A stretch of DNA of 64,000 nt from Piliocolobus tephrosceles (taxonomy: Eukaryota > Chordata > Mammalia > Primates > Cercopithecidae): positions 25,590,526 to 25,654,525 of the forward strand of contig NC_045444.1 in assembly GCF_002776525.5 (NCBI RefSeq). The letters are read 5' to 3'. A program made the translations under genes and the position numbers. Positions 1-13,319 of the stretch are shown piece by piece; position 1 is the first letter of the stretch, and each line of letters begins with the position of its first letter. Below the pieces are notes generated by a model. The model was not told the DNA's origin. It did not search any database and saw only the letters and a program-made list of their open reading frames with translations.

Positions 1-171
1 AAAAATACAAAAAAACTAGCCGGGCGAGGTGGCGGGCGCCTATAGTCCCAGCTACTCGGGAGGCTGAGGCAGGAGAATGGCGTGAACCCGAGTGAGCTGA
101 GATCTGGCCACTGCACTCCAGCCTGGGCGTCAGAGCCAGACTCCCTCTCAAAAAAAAAAAAAAAAAAAAAA
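1..171 (+). repeat. AluY, right part, cut by window start
   Basis: Right-monomer Alu sequence ending in a 22-base A-run at 150-171. The phrase 'gatctggccactgcactcc' departs from the human AluY consensus and matches what I know of cercopithecine AluY lineages. About 17 bases around the 'gaacccg...gtgagc' junction are missing. Confidence 0.93.
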
Positions 172-1555
172 GAACGAGGATACATTCAAAAGCTTCTTAC
201 CAAAGCAGAAAAGTCTGAGTATTTTAAGTGGATATTTAGAGGATAACCCAAGTCATGTCTCGAATACTATGGCAGAACTGAAAGTAAAGAGAACAGTAAT
301 GCTACACCAGAGATTATAGATTTGATCTCTTCCTGTGGGGGCAGTTGTATTTGATAAGGCCTGTCAGAATAGAGTGGCCTTGGATTTAAAGTGGTTTGGG
401 TAGTGGTTTTGCCATGGCTATTTCTTGAGTTTGAGTATATGTTTGTTGATTACTTCTAAATCATTCACTTTCATTTATTCTTCAGCCTAGTCAAACACTG
501 ATTGGTTCAAGTACCAATTTTTAAGCTTTTATATCTGCTACTATTCCACCGTTTCATCTTTTTGGCCATTTCTACTGTATTTTTGAAAGAACATATGAAC
601 TGTTCTTCAATTTCTGCACTCTCATTCTGCTCTTACTGTTTGTCAGATTTTCAACTCTGTTTAATTTCTTTGCAATCTTTAATTATCTATCTTACTTTTT
701 TATTCATGTCTATCTGCATCTCAGCTACCTTGTATTTTATGTCAACATCTCAATAGTTTTTTTCTTTTTCTTCTTGAAGTCCACAGTTCTTTGACTTTTG
801 TTAATTATACGATGCAAATGACTTTTTAAATTTGGTCCAATTGCTTTTGAAAAATCTGAAAAGTTTAATTATTTTCTATATCTGGAGTACATTTTCTTTA
901 AATTGTGTTAAATCTTTAAAAACCTTACAATATTTTCCATTTCCTCCTCTTTCATGAAGAAAGGTCAATTTTTGCTTTGTTGTTTGAATGGCACACGTAC
1001 TTTTCCTATGTTTTCTCTATACTATTTGTTATTAAACTCTTACATTTAGACTACAAACATAGTCAATATGCAAAATCTGCATTCAGAGTCTGCATTTATT
1101 TATTTAGTGTAATTGCAAGAAAGAAGAATGAGGCATTTTCTTATTCTGTTACCATCTGACACTGCTGACTTTTTAAAAAATATTTTTTAAAATTATTTGA
1201 AAGTGTAATAGCCTTATCTTTGCCAGAAAGACTGAATGAAAAATTTTGGTCCACCAAGTGGCATCTTTTATTTGTTGCAGCTTCTTATTATCAAGTTTAT
1301 ATCAGAATTTAATGCTCATCATCCAGTTGCTTTGACTATGCCACAATACTTAACTATAATTACATGATTACAGTTGCTGCTACCCTTACTACTACCACTA
1401 ATTCTACAATTTACACATAAATTAATGCATTCTGTATACTAGCAATAAAAGGCCACATACATGGCTTAATTAAATGCCTGGACTCTTTGAGGTAGGTATC
1501 ATTCCCGTTTTAAAAGATGAATACATTTCTGCAAATGGTAGCCCATTAGTGTGCT
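172..1555. other. AT-rich stretch, nothing assigned
   Basis: No gene-like frame beyond 84 codons, no RNA gene and no repeat family I can name with confidence. A short piece near 1490-1530 ('gaggtaggtatcatt') looks MIR-like but is too short to call. Confidence 0.5.
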
Positions 1556-1559
1556 AAAG

Positions 1560-1765
1560 TAATGACAATAATAAATGAACATTACAAATGCTGACTGTGT
1601 TCCAATAACAGTTCTAAGGTGTTACCTATATCGATTCATTTAATCCTTACAACAACCTCAAATAGTAGATACTGGTATTAACTATATTTTACAGCAAAAA
1701 GTAAGGCTTAATAACTTGTTCACTATTATGTGTACAAGTAGGTATTCAAACAAAAGCATGGTTTG
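1560..1765 (+). repeat. MIR fragment
   Basis: Follows the MIR core in order: 'ctgactgtgttccaataacagt', a 'cattta atccttacaacaacct' segment, a 'ttttacag' block and a 'ggcttaataacttg' block. Heavily diverged, as expected for this ancient SINE. Confidence 0.75.
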
Positions 1766-2264
1766 GAGGCATTAGAGAACTGGATTATTTTGCTGCCTCA
1801 GAAAGCCACATCCACCTTGAGGTGTTGATGCTTACCCTCTCTATAGACCCCAAATCTTCTGAGTTACAAGTACAAAGTAGAGTTGGGTGAAAATTACCTT
1901 TCCCCACTTAACTGCTTTGCTTTGCCTTTAAGAGTGAATTGCATTTTACTAAAATTACATCCAGAAATTTCATTCTGGGGCTGGAAGATTGACATGTATA
2001 TACTCATTTCCCTTTGTTGAATTAACAGTTGCATTGTTTCCTCTGCTCTTACGAGCATTCAACAGGAAATATGAATTAAACATAGTTACCTGTCTACCAT
2101 CTTACCAAGAAGTCTAAGAAGAATTCTATTACTCTGTTGGAATGCTCCTGGTTGAAATAATTTAGTGAATCTCTCTTTGCCAATTGTAAGAATCACTCTA
2201 TCAATCAATGTGTCTTTAGTCTTCCTTGCTCTGTTACATTTTCCTAGCATACAAATCTGATTTT

Positions 2265-2440
2265 GTGAATCCCTTGCACAGTATTTTTCAATGGCTCTCC
2301 ATTGGCTAGAAAACAAACTAAATTGATTATCTGACAGGCAATGCCTTTCATGATCTGGCCACTCCCAAATATCTAACTTTATACCTTTGCAGTCTTACCT
2401 GTTTTACTTTGAATCTCAATAGCACCCAAATGTTTGCATG
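2265..2440 (+). repeat. LINE-2 fragment
   Basis: Contains the L2 3'-region phrases 'caatggctctccattggct' and 'catgatctggccactccc' in order and spacing. Flanks 1766-2264 are unassigned. Confidence 0.65.
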
Positions 2441-2499
2441 TTTGTCCATGTTTTAGTACCAACTATCTACATGACCCACATCTATCATTCTTTAGAGGT

Positions 2500-2801
2500 T
2501 TGTTTGTTTGTTTGTTTTTTGGGACAGAGTCTGGGTCTGTCGCCCAGCCTGGAGTGCAGTGGCATGATCTCAGCTCACTGCAATCTCCGCCTTCCAGGTT
2601 CAAGCTATTCTCCTGCCTTGGCCTCTGGAGTAGCTTGGATTATAGGTGCCTGCCACCTCACCCAGCTAGTTTTGTATTTTTTGTATAAACGGGGTTTCAC
2701 CATGTTGGCCAGGCTGGTCTTGAACTCCTGACCTCAAGTGATCTGTCCACCTCAGCCTTCCCAGGTGTTGGGATTACAGGCGTGAGCCACTGCGTCCGGC
2801 C
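2500..2801 (-). repeat. Alu, full length
   Basis: Reverse-complement Alu with a (TTTG)n-rich tail at 2500-2520 and head ending 'gcgtccggcc'. Flanked by a probable short target-site repeat, 'tagaggtt' against 'tagatgtt'. The frames crossing it are Alu-derived, not genes. Confidence 0.93.
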
Positions 2802-2945
2802 TAGATGTTCTTAAATACTTTCCTAAACTGGTCAGTGCCCTTCCCTTTATGTTTCCTTTTCTTTTCCCTCAATACTTTCTACAATATGTTTGTAATAGCA
2901 AATATCTTATTTATTTACAAAATTAATAAACATATATTGAGTGTT

Positions 2946-3273
2946 GCCAGGGTGCGGTGGCTCATGCCTGTAATCCCAGCACTTTGGGAGACCGAGGAGG
3001 ACGAATCATGAGGTCAGAAGATCAAGACCATCCTGGCTAACACGGTGAAACCCCATCTCTACTAAAAATACAAAAAATTAGCCGGGCTTGGTGGCGGGCA
3101 CCTGTAGTCCCAGCTACTCGGGAGACTGAGGCAGGAGAATGGCTTGAACCCTGGACGCACAGCTTGCAGTGAGCCGAGATCGCACCACTGAACTCCAGCC
3201 TGTGCTACAGAGTGAGCCTCCATCTCAACAAACAAACAAACACAAACAAAGAAAAAACAAAACAAAAAAACCC
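2946..3273 (+). repeat. Alu with 15-bp target-site duplication
   Basis: Complete plus-strand Alu with an impure tail of A and CAAA units. Both flanks carry 'catatattgagtgtt' (2931-2945 and 3274-3288), an exact target-site duplication that fixes the borders. Confidence 0.96.
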
Positions 3274-3537
3274 CATATATTGAGTGTTCCATAACATACT
3301 AAATATCTGCATCTAGTTAGGTCATTTCCCTATTAGAGGCTCTGATTGCTAAAGTAACTCCAGAAATGTCCCTTTTGTAAAAGCACTCTCATATCTCTTC
3401 TGAACCTAGATGCTCCATTCTTTCTTTCCAAAACTCCTTATTCTATAGTCTTATATTAACATCCTCTTCTCCGTTGGGACTTTTTTTTTAGACTTTCTAT
3501 TTAGTTTACTCCTAGCTTGAACTTTTGAATTCTGTCT

Positions 3538-3801
3538 CTCTCTCTCTCTCTCTTTTTTTTTTTTTAATCTGGGCTCACTTCAACCTCCATCTCCCGGGTT
3601 CAAGCCATTCTCCTGCCTCAGCCTCCTGAGTAGCCAGGACTATAGGTGTGCAACACCATGCCCAGCTAATTTTTGTATTTTTAGTAGAAACGGGGTTTCA
3701 CCGTGTTGGTCAGGATGGTCTGCCTCTCTTGATCTCACGATCCGCCCCTCTTGGCTTCCAAAAGTGCTGGGATTACAGGCATGAGCCACTGCGCCCTGCC
3801 C
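3538..3801 (-). repeat. Alu, tail replaced by (TC)n and T-run
   Basis: Reverse-complement Alu missing its 3' terminal part. The (TC)n tract and T-run at 3538-3566 abut it directly. The target-site repeat 'tgaattctgtct' is present at 3526-3537 and 3802-3813. Confidence 0.92.
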
Positions 3802-3813
3802 TGAATTCTGTCT

Positions 3814-5955
3814 TTTTAATGTCTCTATTGGGTTAGAAACTCAACCATTAACACACAGTTTAGAGTCCTAAATCCTAGCCTAGTAAAAGCACTAGGGCTT
3901 TCCATATAAATGGCAGAGACCTGAAGGCAGTTATTGTATTGACAGTATTTCCTTTGTTTAATTCATGTTGAAAGGAGAAATTCTGTTTATGCCTGACATA
4001 AAAGTATGACAATATGTATATTTGTAAACTTAATTAAATAAGTGAACAACTAAATAAATTTGTGATTGCTAACTTGGTCTCCATTAGGTGATTTTTGACA
4101 CTGTTATTCAAGCCAATTTTTCTTTAGGTAGTTATGGTCTAGGACAATGTTTTATGAATTGTACCCTATGGAATATTCAAGAGGGTAATGTGGGTGTTTT
4201 GGAAGCAGAACTGAAAGACAAGAAGGAGGGCCAAGTATGCAGGGCTTCAGGCTACTCACATGAATTTCAAGCAGAGAAAATCCCCTAGTGTGCACTTTAC
4301 ATATTGGACTCATTCCAAATATTTCAGTTGAATAAATGTTTCCAAGACTTAAAAATGTAAAAAACCCAAAACCACTGGTCCAAATCTATACTAGTGAGTG
4401 GCAAAGGCAAACTTCCCATAGCACTTAAACGTGCTTACCTTGTCTCTATTTTACTTTAACAAATTTCCATGAAGTTAAAACTTTTCTAACTCTGATACTG
4501 AATTTGCCAAAAAGACAAACAAAGCATTACATGCTTGGCAAAGTTGCTTCTACATTTTTAATGATGACAGACTTCCCAAGAATACATGATGAACCAGATC
4601 TGCATAAGCAAAAGGATTTATTTACCCAAGCATCTCTTCACATAGGAATTTCAATGATTTAATAATTCCATACCACTTTAACTCCCTGGCACCTAGAACT
4701 TTGAAAAGCCTCCCGCTTAGGTGACAATTGCCAACAATGAATGCCTTGGAAACACTAATGTTAAAGGATTAGAGAGCTAGTGCAGACAAAATGAATTATG
4801 CTTAGCACTTACAGGTTTTCTATGGGCAATAGTAGGATAAATGAGGTATTATTAGTACTGTACATTCTGTGCCAGAGGCAATATCTAGCACTGTAGTGCT
4901 TTACACTACTTGATATGCCAGTTTCCATAGTGTGTACTTCCAAGTTGATGCTGATAGAGCAAAGAAAGACACAGAGACAAAATCCTTTAAGTTCTTGTGT
5001 TCCTTGAAATAAAGGGAGATAAAAAGTAATGCAATATGTTAATTTGAAAATCAAATAAAAATGTACTGCGGATTTTTTTAACATGTCTCCTATGGCTATT
5101 AATCCACACCACAAAATCAAAGGGAGTGCTAAATCTGTCAAAAAGGACTTAAAACACTGAAAGATACTTTTGAATTTTATTTTCTCCTTTCCTTTTCTCA
5201 TCACTGATGATTTCCATATTTTCAAAGGAAAGGGGCCTCTTGGGGGTTTAAGGGAGTGATTTCTTTAACGATGTCACTATCTGAAGCAGAGACATCCAGA
5301 GACAGTTTGCAGTTTTATAACCTTTTAAGTAAAAGCTGTGAAATGCCATCCCTATACACCCTACATCTTTCTACATAGATGGTGTATTGATAGCAATGAA
5401 CATTATTTGCCAACATTAGCACAGAAAGAACGCCCCATTTCCAATCTCAGTACTGAGACTATTAGGACAAGGAATAGCAGGATGAGGACACTGAATGTTT
5501 ATAAAAGTGATGCTTTGATCCAATGAGACCTAAATTGATATGTCATACACTTTGCCTTCATTAATATGTATTATAACTCAACTTCCTGCCAGAAAATTCC
5601 ACTCCATCTTCCACTTTTTAAATTAGGCACAGTAGACTACACAAGAACATTACATTAGTTTGAGAAATATATTTGCCAGCAAATAGTCTTTATACAAGAA
5701 AATATGTACCCAAAATATTTGAAAATTAGCCTATTGTAAACACTACAAATCATTTAAGACTTACTGCAACCTCACAGAGTGCATAAGAGTCTGATAATAC
5801 ATCATTATTTTTAAGTTGTGGCAGCAGATAGTAAAATATTAGACTCGAGCTTTTACTTTTTCTTATTACCTCTCAATATATGATATCAGCTAGAAAGCCG
5901 AACAAAGTCATCTCTATTGATCAACTGCAACTATAAATATATTCACACATTTATG
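3814..5955. other. Unassigned unique-looking sequence
   Basis: The longest frame, 138 codons on the minus strand (5225-4809), has no recognisable domain, no supporting exon signals that I can see and biased low-complexity composition. I do not call a gene here. Confidence 0.5.
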
Positions 5956-5959
5956 CATC

Positions 5960-6200
5960 CAATTATCCATCTGTTCATTCATGTGATTCATTGAGTGTCT
6001 ACTATGGGATAGGCAACTGTGCTAGGTGCTAAGGGCCTAGATGTAAAAACTGCAGTTTCTGCTCTTTTAAGGGACTGGCGATATTGTGCGATAGCTGTAT
6101 AAAAAGTAACATGGGCAGCGGAACTATGATTAGGGCTAAGGTAGCACAAATGTTGGGTGCTATAGTAGCAGAAGCTAGATGCTCTAGTGAGTTATTTAGT
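5960..6200 (+). repeat. Ancient LINE 3'-region-like fragment
   Basis: Contains a diverged form of the widespread 'cattgagtgtctactatg...caactgtgctaggtgct' segment followed by a 'ctgcagtttctgctctttta' block. I associate this with old L1ME-type 3' sequences, though an L2 or MIR relative is possible. Confidence 0.45.
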
Positions 6201-7465
6201 TCTAGGCCTACATGTTTTCAGTAAAACTTGAGAAGACTAATGTTCCTTTTGTGACTCCTTGATTGAATGTGGAGCTCACCCTACATCTGAAAGCTTCTCA
6301 GTCATAGACTTTCTGTAAATGGGTCTTTACTGTGCCCTGTCCAACTGCCTGGAGGAGTTACCCTCTTCGGAACATCTTTTGTTCAGTTCCCTTTATATTT
6401 GAGGAATTTGTTTCTGTTCTTTCTCTAAAGCCAAACACTCCTTTGTCACAGTTTCATGGAACTTTAATTAGTTTTTCAATGCATAGCTGTAATTTCAGTT
6501 TCTACCATCAGTCAGCTCCTGATATTGTAGTCATTATTTAAACTGATACTTGTGACTCTATCTCTTGGTTTCATTCTTCACACTCTTGGTTCACTTCTGT
6601 CTGCTCATTAAAGTCAAAAAAAGTTTGCCAACTCTACATAAAATTAGAGCCCTCTTCTAAATCAATGACATGTCTATATAAAAAGTTCTATCGTATTTAA
6701 AAAACACAGTGATTTCAGCTATATGTTAAGATACTTTAAAAATCATACCCATCCTTGGAATTTACTGTGGGCTAATGCCATAATATTACAGCATTACTTT
6801 CAGAGACAGAACTTTTAAGAACAAATTTTGAGCTTGTAATCACTTTACGTTGAAAGCATTCTGACGTTAAAAAAAATCATTTTTATCAACTGCCCTTCCC
6901 TGCTTTGAATTTGACTGTTGCAATCCCTGCAAAAACTAGATATCTCTTGGATAGCATTAGTCATCACTTTCTCATCATCAAGCATCCTAGAATGTTGTTC
7001 CATACTGATTTTCTTTCTCTACATCTTATTTCAAAATTTATTCTTTTCACTATGCATTAATGCATAGCAAACTCCATAATATGTTTTCTACCAACCTCTG
7101 TGGCTATTTATTGTATATGATAATTCAGAATTTAAATCAGGCCCCCACACTACCATATTTCTCAATAAAGTAAATTATTCAGGGAAGCGGGGGAGCATGT
7201 AATACAGAGTTACATTTATTCTCAGTTAAAAAAAAGTGAGAGAAAGGGAGAAGGAAAAGAAGACTGATTTGCATGAATGTTATTAAGTAATAACATTTTT
7301 TTTTCTCTTTTTGAACTATTTTCTTTATTTTCTTGGCCCTTTACAGTTACTTCTCTTCCCTACGATCTAGTGAAGACTGACACCCTATTTCCCCCTAACA
7401 TTTATAATATCTAAAGATGATCCTGAGTTTGTGCTATATCATCCAGTCAATCATCAATTGCTCCT
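6201..7465. other. AT-rich stretch, nothing assigned
   Basis: No family or gene recognised. Contains short A/T-runs only. Confidence 0.45.
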
Positions 7466-7469
7466 GGAG

Positions 7470-7800
7470 TCCACTCATTTGTTTAGAAAACATTTATTGA
7501 GTGTAGTAACAGAAGACATAGTGATGGCCATGATAAGATGATCACTGGCTTCACAGAATTTGTCATTTACTGGTAAATACATTTTAAACAATATTTTGTC
7601 ATGTAATTAATAGATATCAATAGTAAGAAATGATAGTAAAATTAGAGCAATGGATGTGCGTATAAATGAAATATTAAAAGTCTGGAGGCTCAAGGATAGC
7701 TTCTGTGAGGAAATTGAGATCTCAAACTAGTCACCTGAATGTAGTGGAAATAACACTGCAGGCTGCCAAGCATAAGGCGGGGGGGTATGTCTGAAGATCA
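7470..7800 (+). repeat. Ancient LINE 3'-region-like fragment
   Basis: 'aacatttattgagtg' is followed by 'gatggccatgataagatgatcactggcttca' at lower similarity, then a 'gcttctgtgaggaaattgag' block. This is the same order of motifs as at 5960 and 59555, so I group the three as one old family (L1ME-type, tentative). Confidence 0.45.
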
Positions 7801-8034
7801 CTGCAGCACAATAAGATCTAACCTCTTTTGCTACTAAAAAGCCAATATTGCTAGAGAGAAGAGAACAAGAATGAGACTGATTTAAGATCCAGCAGTTTCT
7901 CTCTATATGTTTTGTATGGGTTTCTAGATGTTAAGACAGAATATGAATAAACATTGAGAGGCTTGAACAAAGATCTCACTTGAACAAAAAACCATTTTTT
8001 TTTGGTTATGAGAATGAATTGAAAATGGGTCAAG

Positions 8035-8600
8035 AATCAATGTGGATGAACATACATCCTAGCAATTCCACTCTTAAGTAACTTTCCAATAAAAATAAAA
8101 ATATATGTCTACACAAACTCTTGCACAGGAAGCTAGCATTACTCGTAATAACAAAAAAAGTGGAAATGACTCAAATGTCCACCTACTGATAAATGAAGGA
8201 ACAAAATGTGGTATGTTCACACAGTAGAAAACTATTCAACAATGAAAAGGAATGAAGTACTAATACATTCTACAACCTAATATAACTTATGAACCTCCAA
8301 AGCATTATGCTAAGTGAAAAGAGCAATACACCAAGACCACATATTGTATAATTCAATTTATATGAGATATTGAATAAAGGCAAATATATAGAGACAAATT
8401 ACATTAGTGGTTTCCTGGGGGATGGGTGTGGAAATGGGCATATAGGATGCTATCAGGGTGATGAAAATCTTATAAAACTGGATTATGGTGGCAGTTGCAC
8501 ATCTCAACAATTTACTAAAGGTAATTTTTACAGTTAAATGAGTGAATTTTATGATATAAGGTATACATCAAAAGAGTTGTTAAAATTATAATGGCTGTAT
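8035..8600 (+). repeat. Old L1 (L1M-type) 3' end
   Basis: Reads as the last part of L1 ORF2 and 3' UTR: 'cctagcaattccactctt', 'caaatgtccacctactgata', 'ctattcaacaatgaaaagga' and a 'tgctaagtgaaaagagc' block in the expected order. Heavily mutated, with no ORF2 frame left. Confidence 0.85.
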
Positions 8601-9640
8601 TTGAAAAATATCAGGAAATGTAACTAACTAGATTTTGTGACTGATTGGCTGAAGCATTGTAGGAGAGTCTGGTATGTATATTTCTGGCAAGAACAATGAT
8701 GTGGATTGCAGACCAGATTGTACAACCAGGTGGATAGTTCTGCCAGTGATAAGTATATCCTGATGATTCCATTTTTACAGATCAAGTTGTTGTTCTTCTA
8801 TTAAAAAATTGGCAATGGCTGCTCTTAAAACTAAGGCTAAAAGACAAAACCTTATCACTAAATCTAGCACCATCTTTCAGCTCTACTGCTCTGCTACAGC
8901 TTCTTAAGCACAACAAACAAACCCTTGCCAAAAATATGGGCTATGGGACACATCTTTGATAATCCTGGATTTAGCAAATGATCTGCTGACTTTCAGTTCT
9001 ATGGCACAAAGGTACCTCCTCAGAAAGTAGCAGAATGTGTAATGCTGATTTGAGACAGCAATACACTCCCGTGACTTACAAGGGTCACAGACTGTATGCA
9101 TGTGTATAAATCTCTGAGCATTCAAAGGAAAAGAAGGAAAAGTAAGGACACAAATACACACCTACACACATTACAGGGTTACTTGAAATAAAATGTATTC
9201 TGAGAAAAACATGCTACATGACTTTCCTTAGGTTTCATTTGTACCCAGGCAACCTTGAATTTTCAGTCTTGCTACTACATAACATACGGGGGTGTACAGA
9301 CAATTAATGACAGACTGTCGTTTGCATCTTTTTCACTGTGTAAAAAGGTTTTTTCACAATTCATTTCAGTCTTTCTTATTTCATAATATACATCTCTCTA
9401 TTCCTCTTAAAATCAAACATAATGCAGATACACAAGAAAAAGAGCCACAAATATGAGAGGCAAAGAATTATTATTTCTCATTTGCAGTAAAAGGAATTTG
9501 TTCACAACACTGAAAATTTAGTATTTTCTTTTACAGATAGCCAAAATTAAATTTTCTATGGCATCATCCCAATCTCATTCATGGACACACAAAACACATT
9601 TTTCTCTTTCTTCAGTAATAGTAACAATAATAATACTTAC
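8601..9640. other. Unassigned sequence
   Basis: No recognisable repeat family or gene. The 85-codon minus-strand frame at 9161-8904 shows no domain. Confidence 0.45.
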
Positions 9641-9678
9641 CATATACTTATATATGCCAGGCACATTTATAAATGTAA

Positions 9679-9755
9679 TCTCTCTCTCTATCTCTATCCC
9701 TCTTGCATTCTCTCTCTCTCTCTTTCTCTCTCTCGCTCTCTCACACACACACACA
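9679..9755 (+). repeat. Compound (TC)n/(CA)n microsatellite
   Basis: A run of TC dinucleotides with a few interruptions passes directly into ACACACACAC. A short MIR-like piece ('atatgccaggcacatttataa') lies just upstream at about 9650-9678. Confidence 0.9.
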
Positions 9756-10305
9756 ATCTTCAGTCAAATAACTGTTCAGGTCACCTATGTTGTAAATGGC
9801 TGACTGAAAATATAACACAAGGCTTTCCACCTCCATGCTTCAAGTATTTAACTACTACGTAATACCACATACCTATTCTAGGACATTATCATTTCTTCCT
9901 ATACCTATAAAAGTTTACTCAACCAATTGGCTAGTAATATGAGTTTTAGAGTTTTAGAAACTCCTGTTCTTAGCTTAACAAACTCAAATTTAGGTTTTAA
10001 GAATCCTAAATTCTCTGTCTGATTTTCTTAGCTGTTGCATCAACAGACCTTCAGAATTACCAACCAATGCAGAAAAATATTGTCTTTGGAACAAAAGACG
10101 TTGGGTGCACTAAGAAAACAAAATCAGAAATGCTTTGTGTAATTATTTTTCACGGGACTTAGTTGACCCATCAGAAAACTTCATTCCCTTATCCAATCAT
10201 TTTTGATACTTAGAATTACATGTGCCAGACAAACAGGATTATGAATCAGTGTGAAAAATGATAGAAAGTGCAAAATATTAAACATTGATGAAAGACAATA
10301 CTTAA
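9756..10305. other. Unassigned sequence
   Basis: Nothing recognised. Confidence 0.4.
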
Positions 10306-10309
10306 AGCA

Positions 10310-10795
10310 GAGAATGTTAAGAGGCAGAAGACTAATCATGAACTGCCTTACACGTCATTAAAATAAATGCCTGTTTTATTCCGAAAATATTTTTTGCACA
10401 ACTAGAAGTTCAAGTGTGAAATTATGAGGTAATATTTGAATTTCCAGAAAGATTGTTCTAATTATGGATTAGTATATTAATGTGACACAGACAGGACATA
10501 AAGTTCTGTTGGAAGTTGCTGCCATAGTCAAGGTGAATGATGATTAAAGCCTATATTATTGCAGCAGCAGCGATTATGATGAAAAGGTAATTCTTGAAGA
10601 AATATTTCAGAGGCAGTATCTAATATATTTGGCATTTTATTGGATGTGTAGAAGAGTAAAGAGTCAAGTATATTTCCAATGTAACTATATTAAGTGACTC
10701 ACTGAATTGAGGGGTCTCCAAAAGAGATAGAGAATACACAAGAGGATAAGGTTTGTGGGAGAATTAAATTTTTAGTGCCTACACATTGTGAACTA
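10310..10795 (+). repeat. Ancient LINE 3'-region-like fragment
   Basis: Motifs in order: 'agttgctgccatagtc', 'attggatgtgtagaagagtaaagagtcaag', 'gactcactgaattga', 'gagaatacacaagagga'. This matches the downstream half of the old LINE type suggested at 7470. Family name tentative. Confidence 0.45.
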
Positions 10796-10799
10796 TTAA

Positions 10800-12280
10800 T
10801 GAAAGGTAATTTACAATGAAGGGAGGGTGAGCTCATTCTGGAAAGGGTTATAAAAGGAGGCTATGAATTTCTATTTCTTTATAAAGATAATAGTATATTT
10901 TCAACTCCTTCTCTCAAAGGTTATCCTGGTTAATCCTAAAATTATAAATCAAGTTTATCAGTCTTACAATTTTAAGTTTTCAAATATTGCCAATGTTCCA
11001 AACCATTTGCATAAAATTAAAAAACAGAAGGAAGTCTGGAACCTTAAGTGGGCTCTGTTTCACCTGAGAGAAGCTGAAAGAGAAGTCTGCTGGTTCTGCA
11101 GTTATAATCGTTAGAATTTCTTCTGTCTTACTCAAAGGAGGCACACCCTCTCTTTGTCATCCTATCAAATCATTGTTCCTCTTGATTGCCAGTTTCTGAG
11201 CTGCTATGTCTGTTAGACTGATTAGGAATTTCAACTTTCCATATCTCCTCAATAGATTATGTGTTAAGAATTCAATAATTTTGACATATATTAATATTCT
11301 GCCTCATATACTAAATCAGTAAAATATAAGGATCATGTCTAATGTTACATTTACAGGATATCATACAGCAACTTCTTAAATGGGTTCTTTTTGTAAAATT
11401 ATTTGCCTTTTGGAGATAGAAATATTACATAATTTTTTTTACTATTTACCTTGAAGTCCACAACAATCTGTTAATATATGAGCTGCTATACTATACCATT
11501 TCACCAAAACTCAGAGTGGTCACAGTGATAAAGTCTTTCCACAATGTTAATCAATCTGAAAATACTGTAAAATACTTTTATCTCTCTAAAATACCTTTTT
11601 ATGGCATAATTAAATCTTTTATGATTTCGTTTTTTCCTCCACATAATTCTTGATTATCTTTGTTATCTTCAAGGAACAATGCAAGTGTCTTAAAAATCCC
11701 AATCAGGGCATGCCTTTGGCTTTGCCAAATTTTCCACAGCAACTAATTTAAGATGAACACTTAACATTCCAAGCAGAAGCTATGTCACTTTTAAATTTCA
11801 TTGATGTTGCATTTTTTCTACTTTAGGCTGCAGCAAAATGGCTATTTCTTCCAAGAGCTTATGAAAAAAAAAAAAGTTATTGATGTTTATTTTTGTACAG
11901 GGAACACAAAGGTACAATTGCTAGTATTCATTTCAAGTATTTATTGCCTTTTTTAAGAAAAGATGTAAACTTTTCAGATCAAATTCAGCATTTAAAAATT
12001 TTGTATCCTATTCCTACGACAAGAAAGAAAAAATAAGAACAAAAAAGTAAAAACTGCATTGATTTTGATTCTGAAATCATCAAACTTACGTAACTCTTTA
12101 GGTGGTGTCTCCATAATTGCATCATCAACTTTCCAAAATACAATGTGATTGTTCAGTTTACAGCCACATTATATTTTGGGAAGTTGGTAAAGTTTAGCTG
12201 ATTTTAAACCATGTGTGTCCTTCTGGACTGAGCCTCAAAGCACAATCCAATCAACAGAGTGTAAATAAAAATTCAGATGC
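10800..12280. other. AT-rich stretch, nothing assigned
   Basis: No family recognised. An 83-codon frame at 10863-11114 has no domain or context supporting a gene. Confidence 0.45.
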
Positions 12281-12284
12281 AGAA

Positions 12285-12375
12285 AGCATTTTTTGATTCA
12301 TTTAACACAATTTTCTCATTTCATATATGATGAAATTAAGACCCAGAGAAATGCAGTTATTTACTCAAGTCTTTA
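12285..12375 (+). repeat. MIR fragment
   Basis: 'ttctcatttcatatatgatg' followed by 'acccagagaaatgcagttat' reproduces the 3' half of MIR with mutations. Confidence 0.55.
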
Positions 12376-13095
12376 TTTTTCACAATCCATGCAATATATA
12401 GCAATTAAACATTACCTCTGCCTCTAGCCTCTGTCCTCAATGTACATTCTATGCTAAAGTTTGGCCACAAAGTGAAGGTGGTGAATGAGACAGTTTAAAT
12501 TGCTCTTCAGAATAAAAATCAATATACAATCAATCAACAAACATCTATAGAGTGTGCACTATATTTAATTCTGTCATATATATCAAGAAGTTGCCAACAA
12601 CAGTAGCTCATAGAACAGATTACTAGCAGTAACCTTCCTAACTCGGTGATGTTTAGAGTCAGCTTCATTCCCTTCATTCTCTCTCTCCAACTGTCAAAAA
12701 AGATAGTGTAGAAAACATCATATCCAAAGGTCATAGGCATGTCAAACCATGAATTTAATTTCAATTTCCAAAAGGGCTTTGTGTGGGTGTTTCAACATTC
12801 ATTAACTGCATTTGAGTCATGTTTTTAAAGTACCTTACCTTACCTGAATGTCTTTCACATAAGGATCCCCAAGGACACTACAAATGAGCAGCAGTCACTT
12901 TCAAGTTTCAAAACAGTTCTGCTAGACTGACTAATGGGGTTTAAAGGTCCGCAAATCAAGATGATATAAAATTCACTGGACTTCTGAGCAGGCAATCACA
13001 GTAAGGTTCTGAAACAAGATGATAATCATCATTGGAGTTAGACATAATAAAGAAAAGATAGAAGTAGGTCTTAGGGGAATGAGTTAGCAAAAACA
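12376..13095. other. Unassigned sequence
   Basis: Nothing recognised. Confidence 0.4.
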
Positions 13096-13109
13096 GACTT
13101 GCACCTGTA

Positions 13110-13265
13110 CATTGAGTTTAGCATTTCAGAACTGGAAGGAAAATTAGCTGTCACTTACTTTAAATTGCTTCCCACCACATGTGAAGAAATTGAGGCCAAG
13201 AGAGGGCAACGGATATATTTCGTATCATACAGCTATGTAGAAGGGAAGCAGGAATTAGAATCTAT
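13110..13265 (+). repeat. MIR-class fragment
   Basis: 'cagaactggaaggaaaatta', then 'gaagaaattgaggccaagag', then 'catacagctatgtagaaggg' follow the order of the CORE-SINE consensus (MIR3-like). The 73-codon frame across it is coincidental. Confidence 0.55.
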
Positions 13266-13319
13266 TTATTCTGATTTTAGTAATAATAGCTATATAAACA
13301 TTAAATGTGCTTCTGAATG

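Noticed and set aside
4809..5225. 138-codon minus-strand frame as a gene
   Set aside because: No domain, signal or neighbouring exon evidence. A frame of this size occurs by chance in 64 kb.
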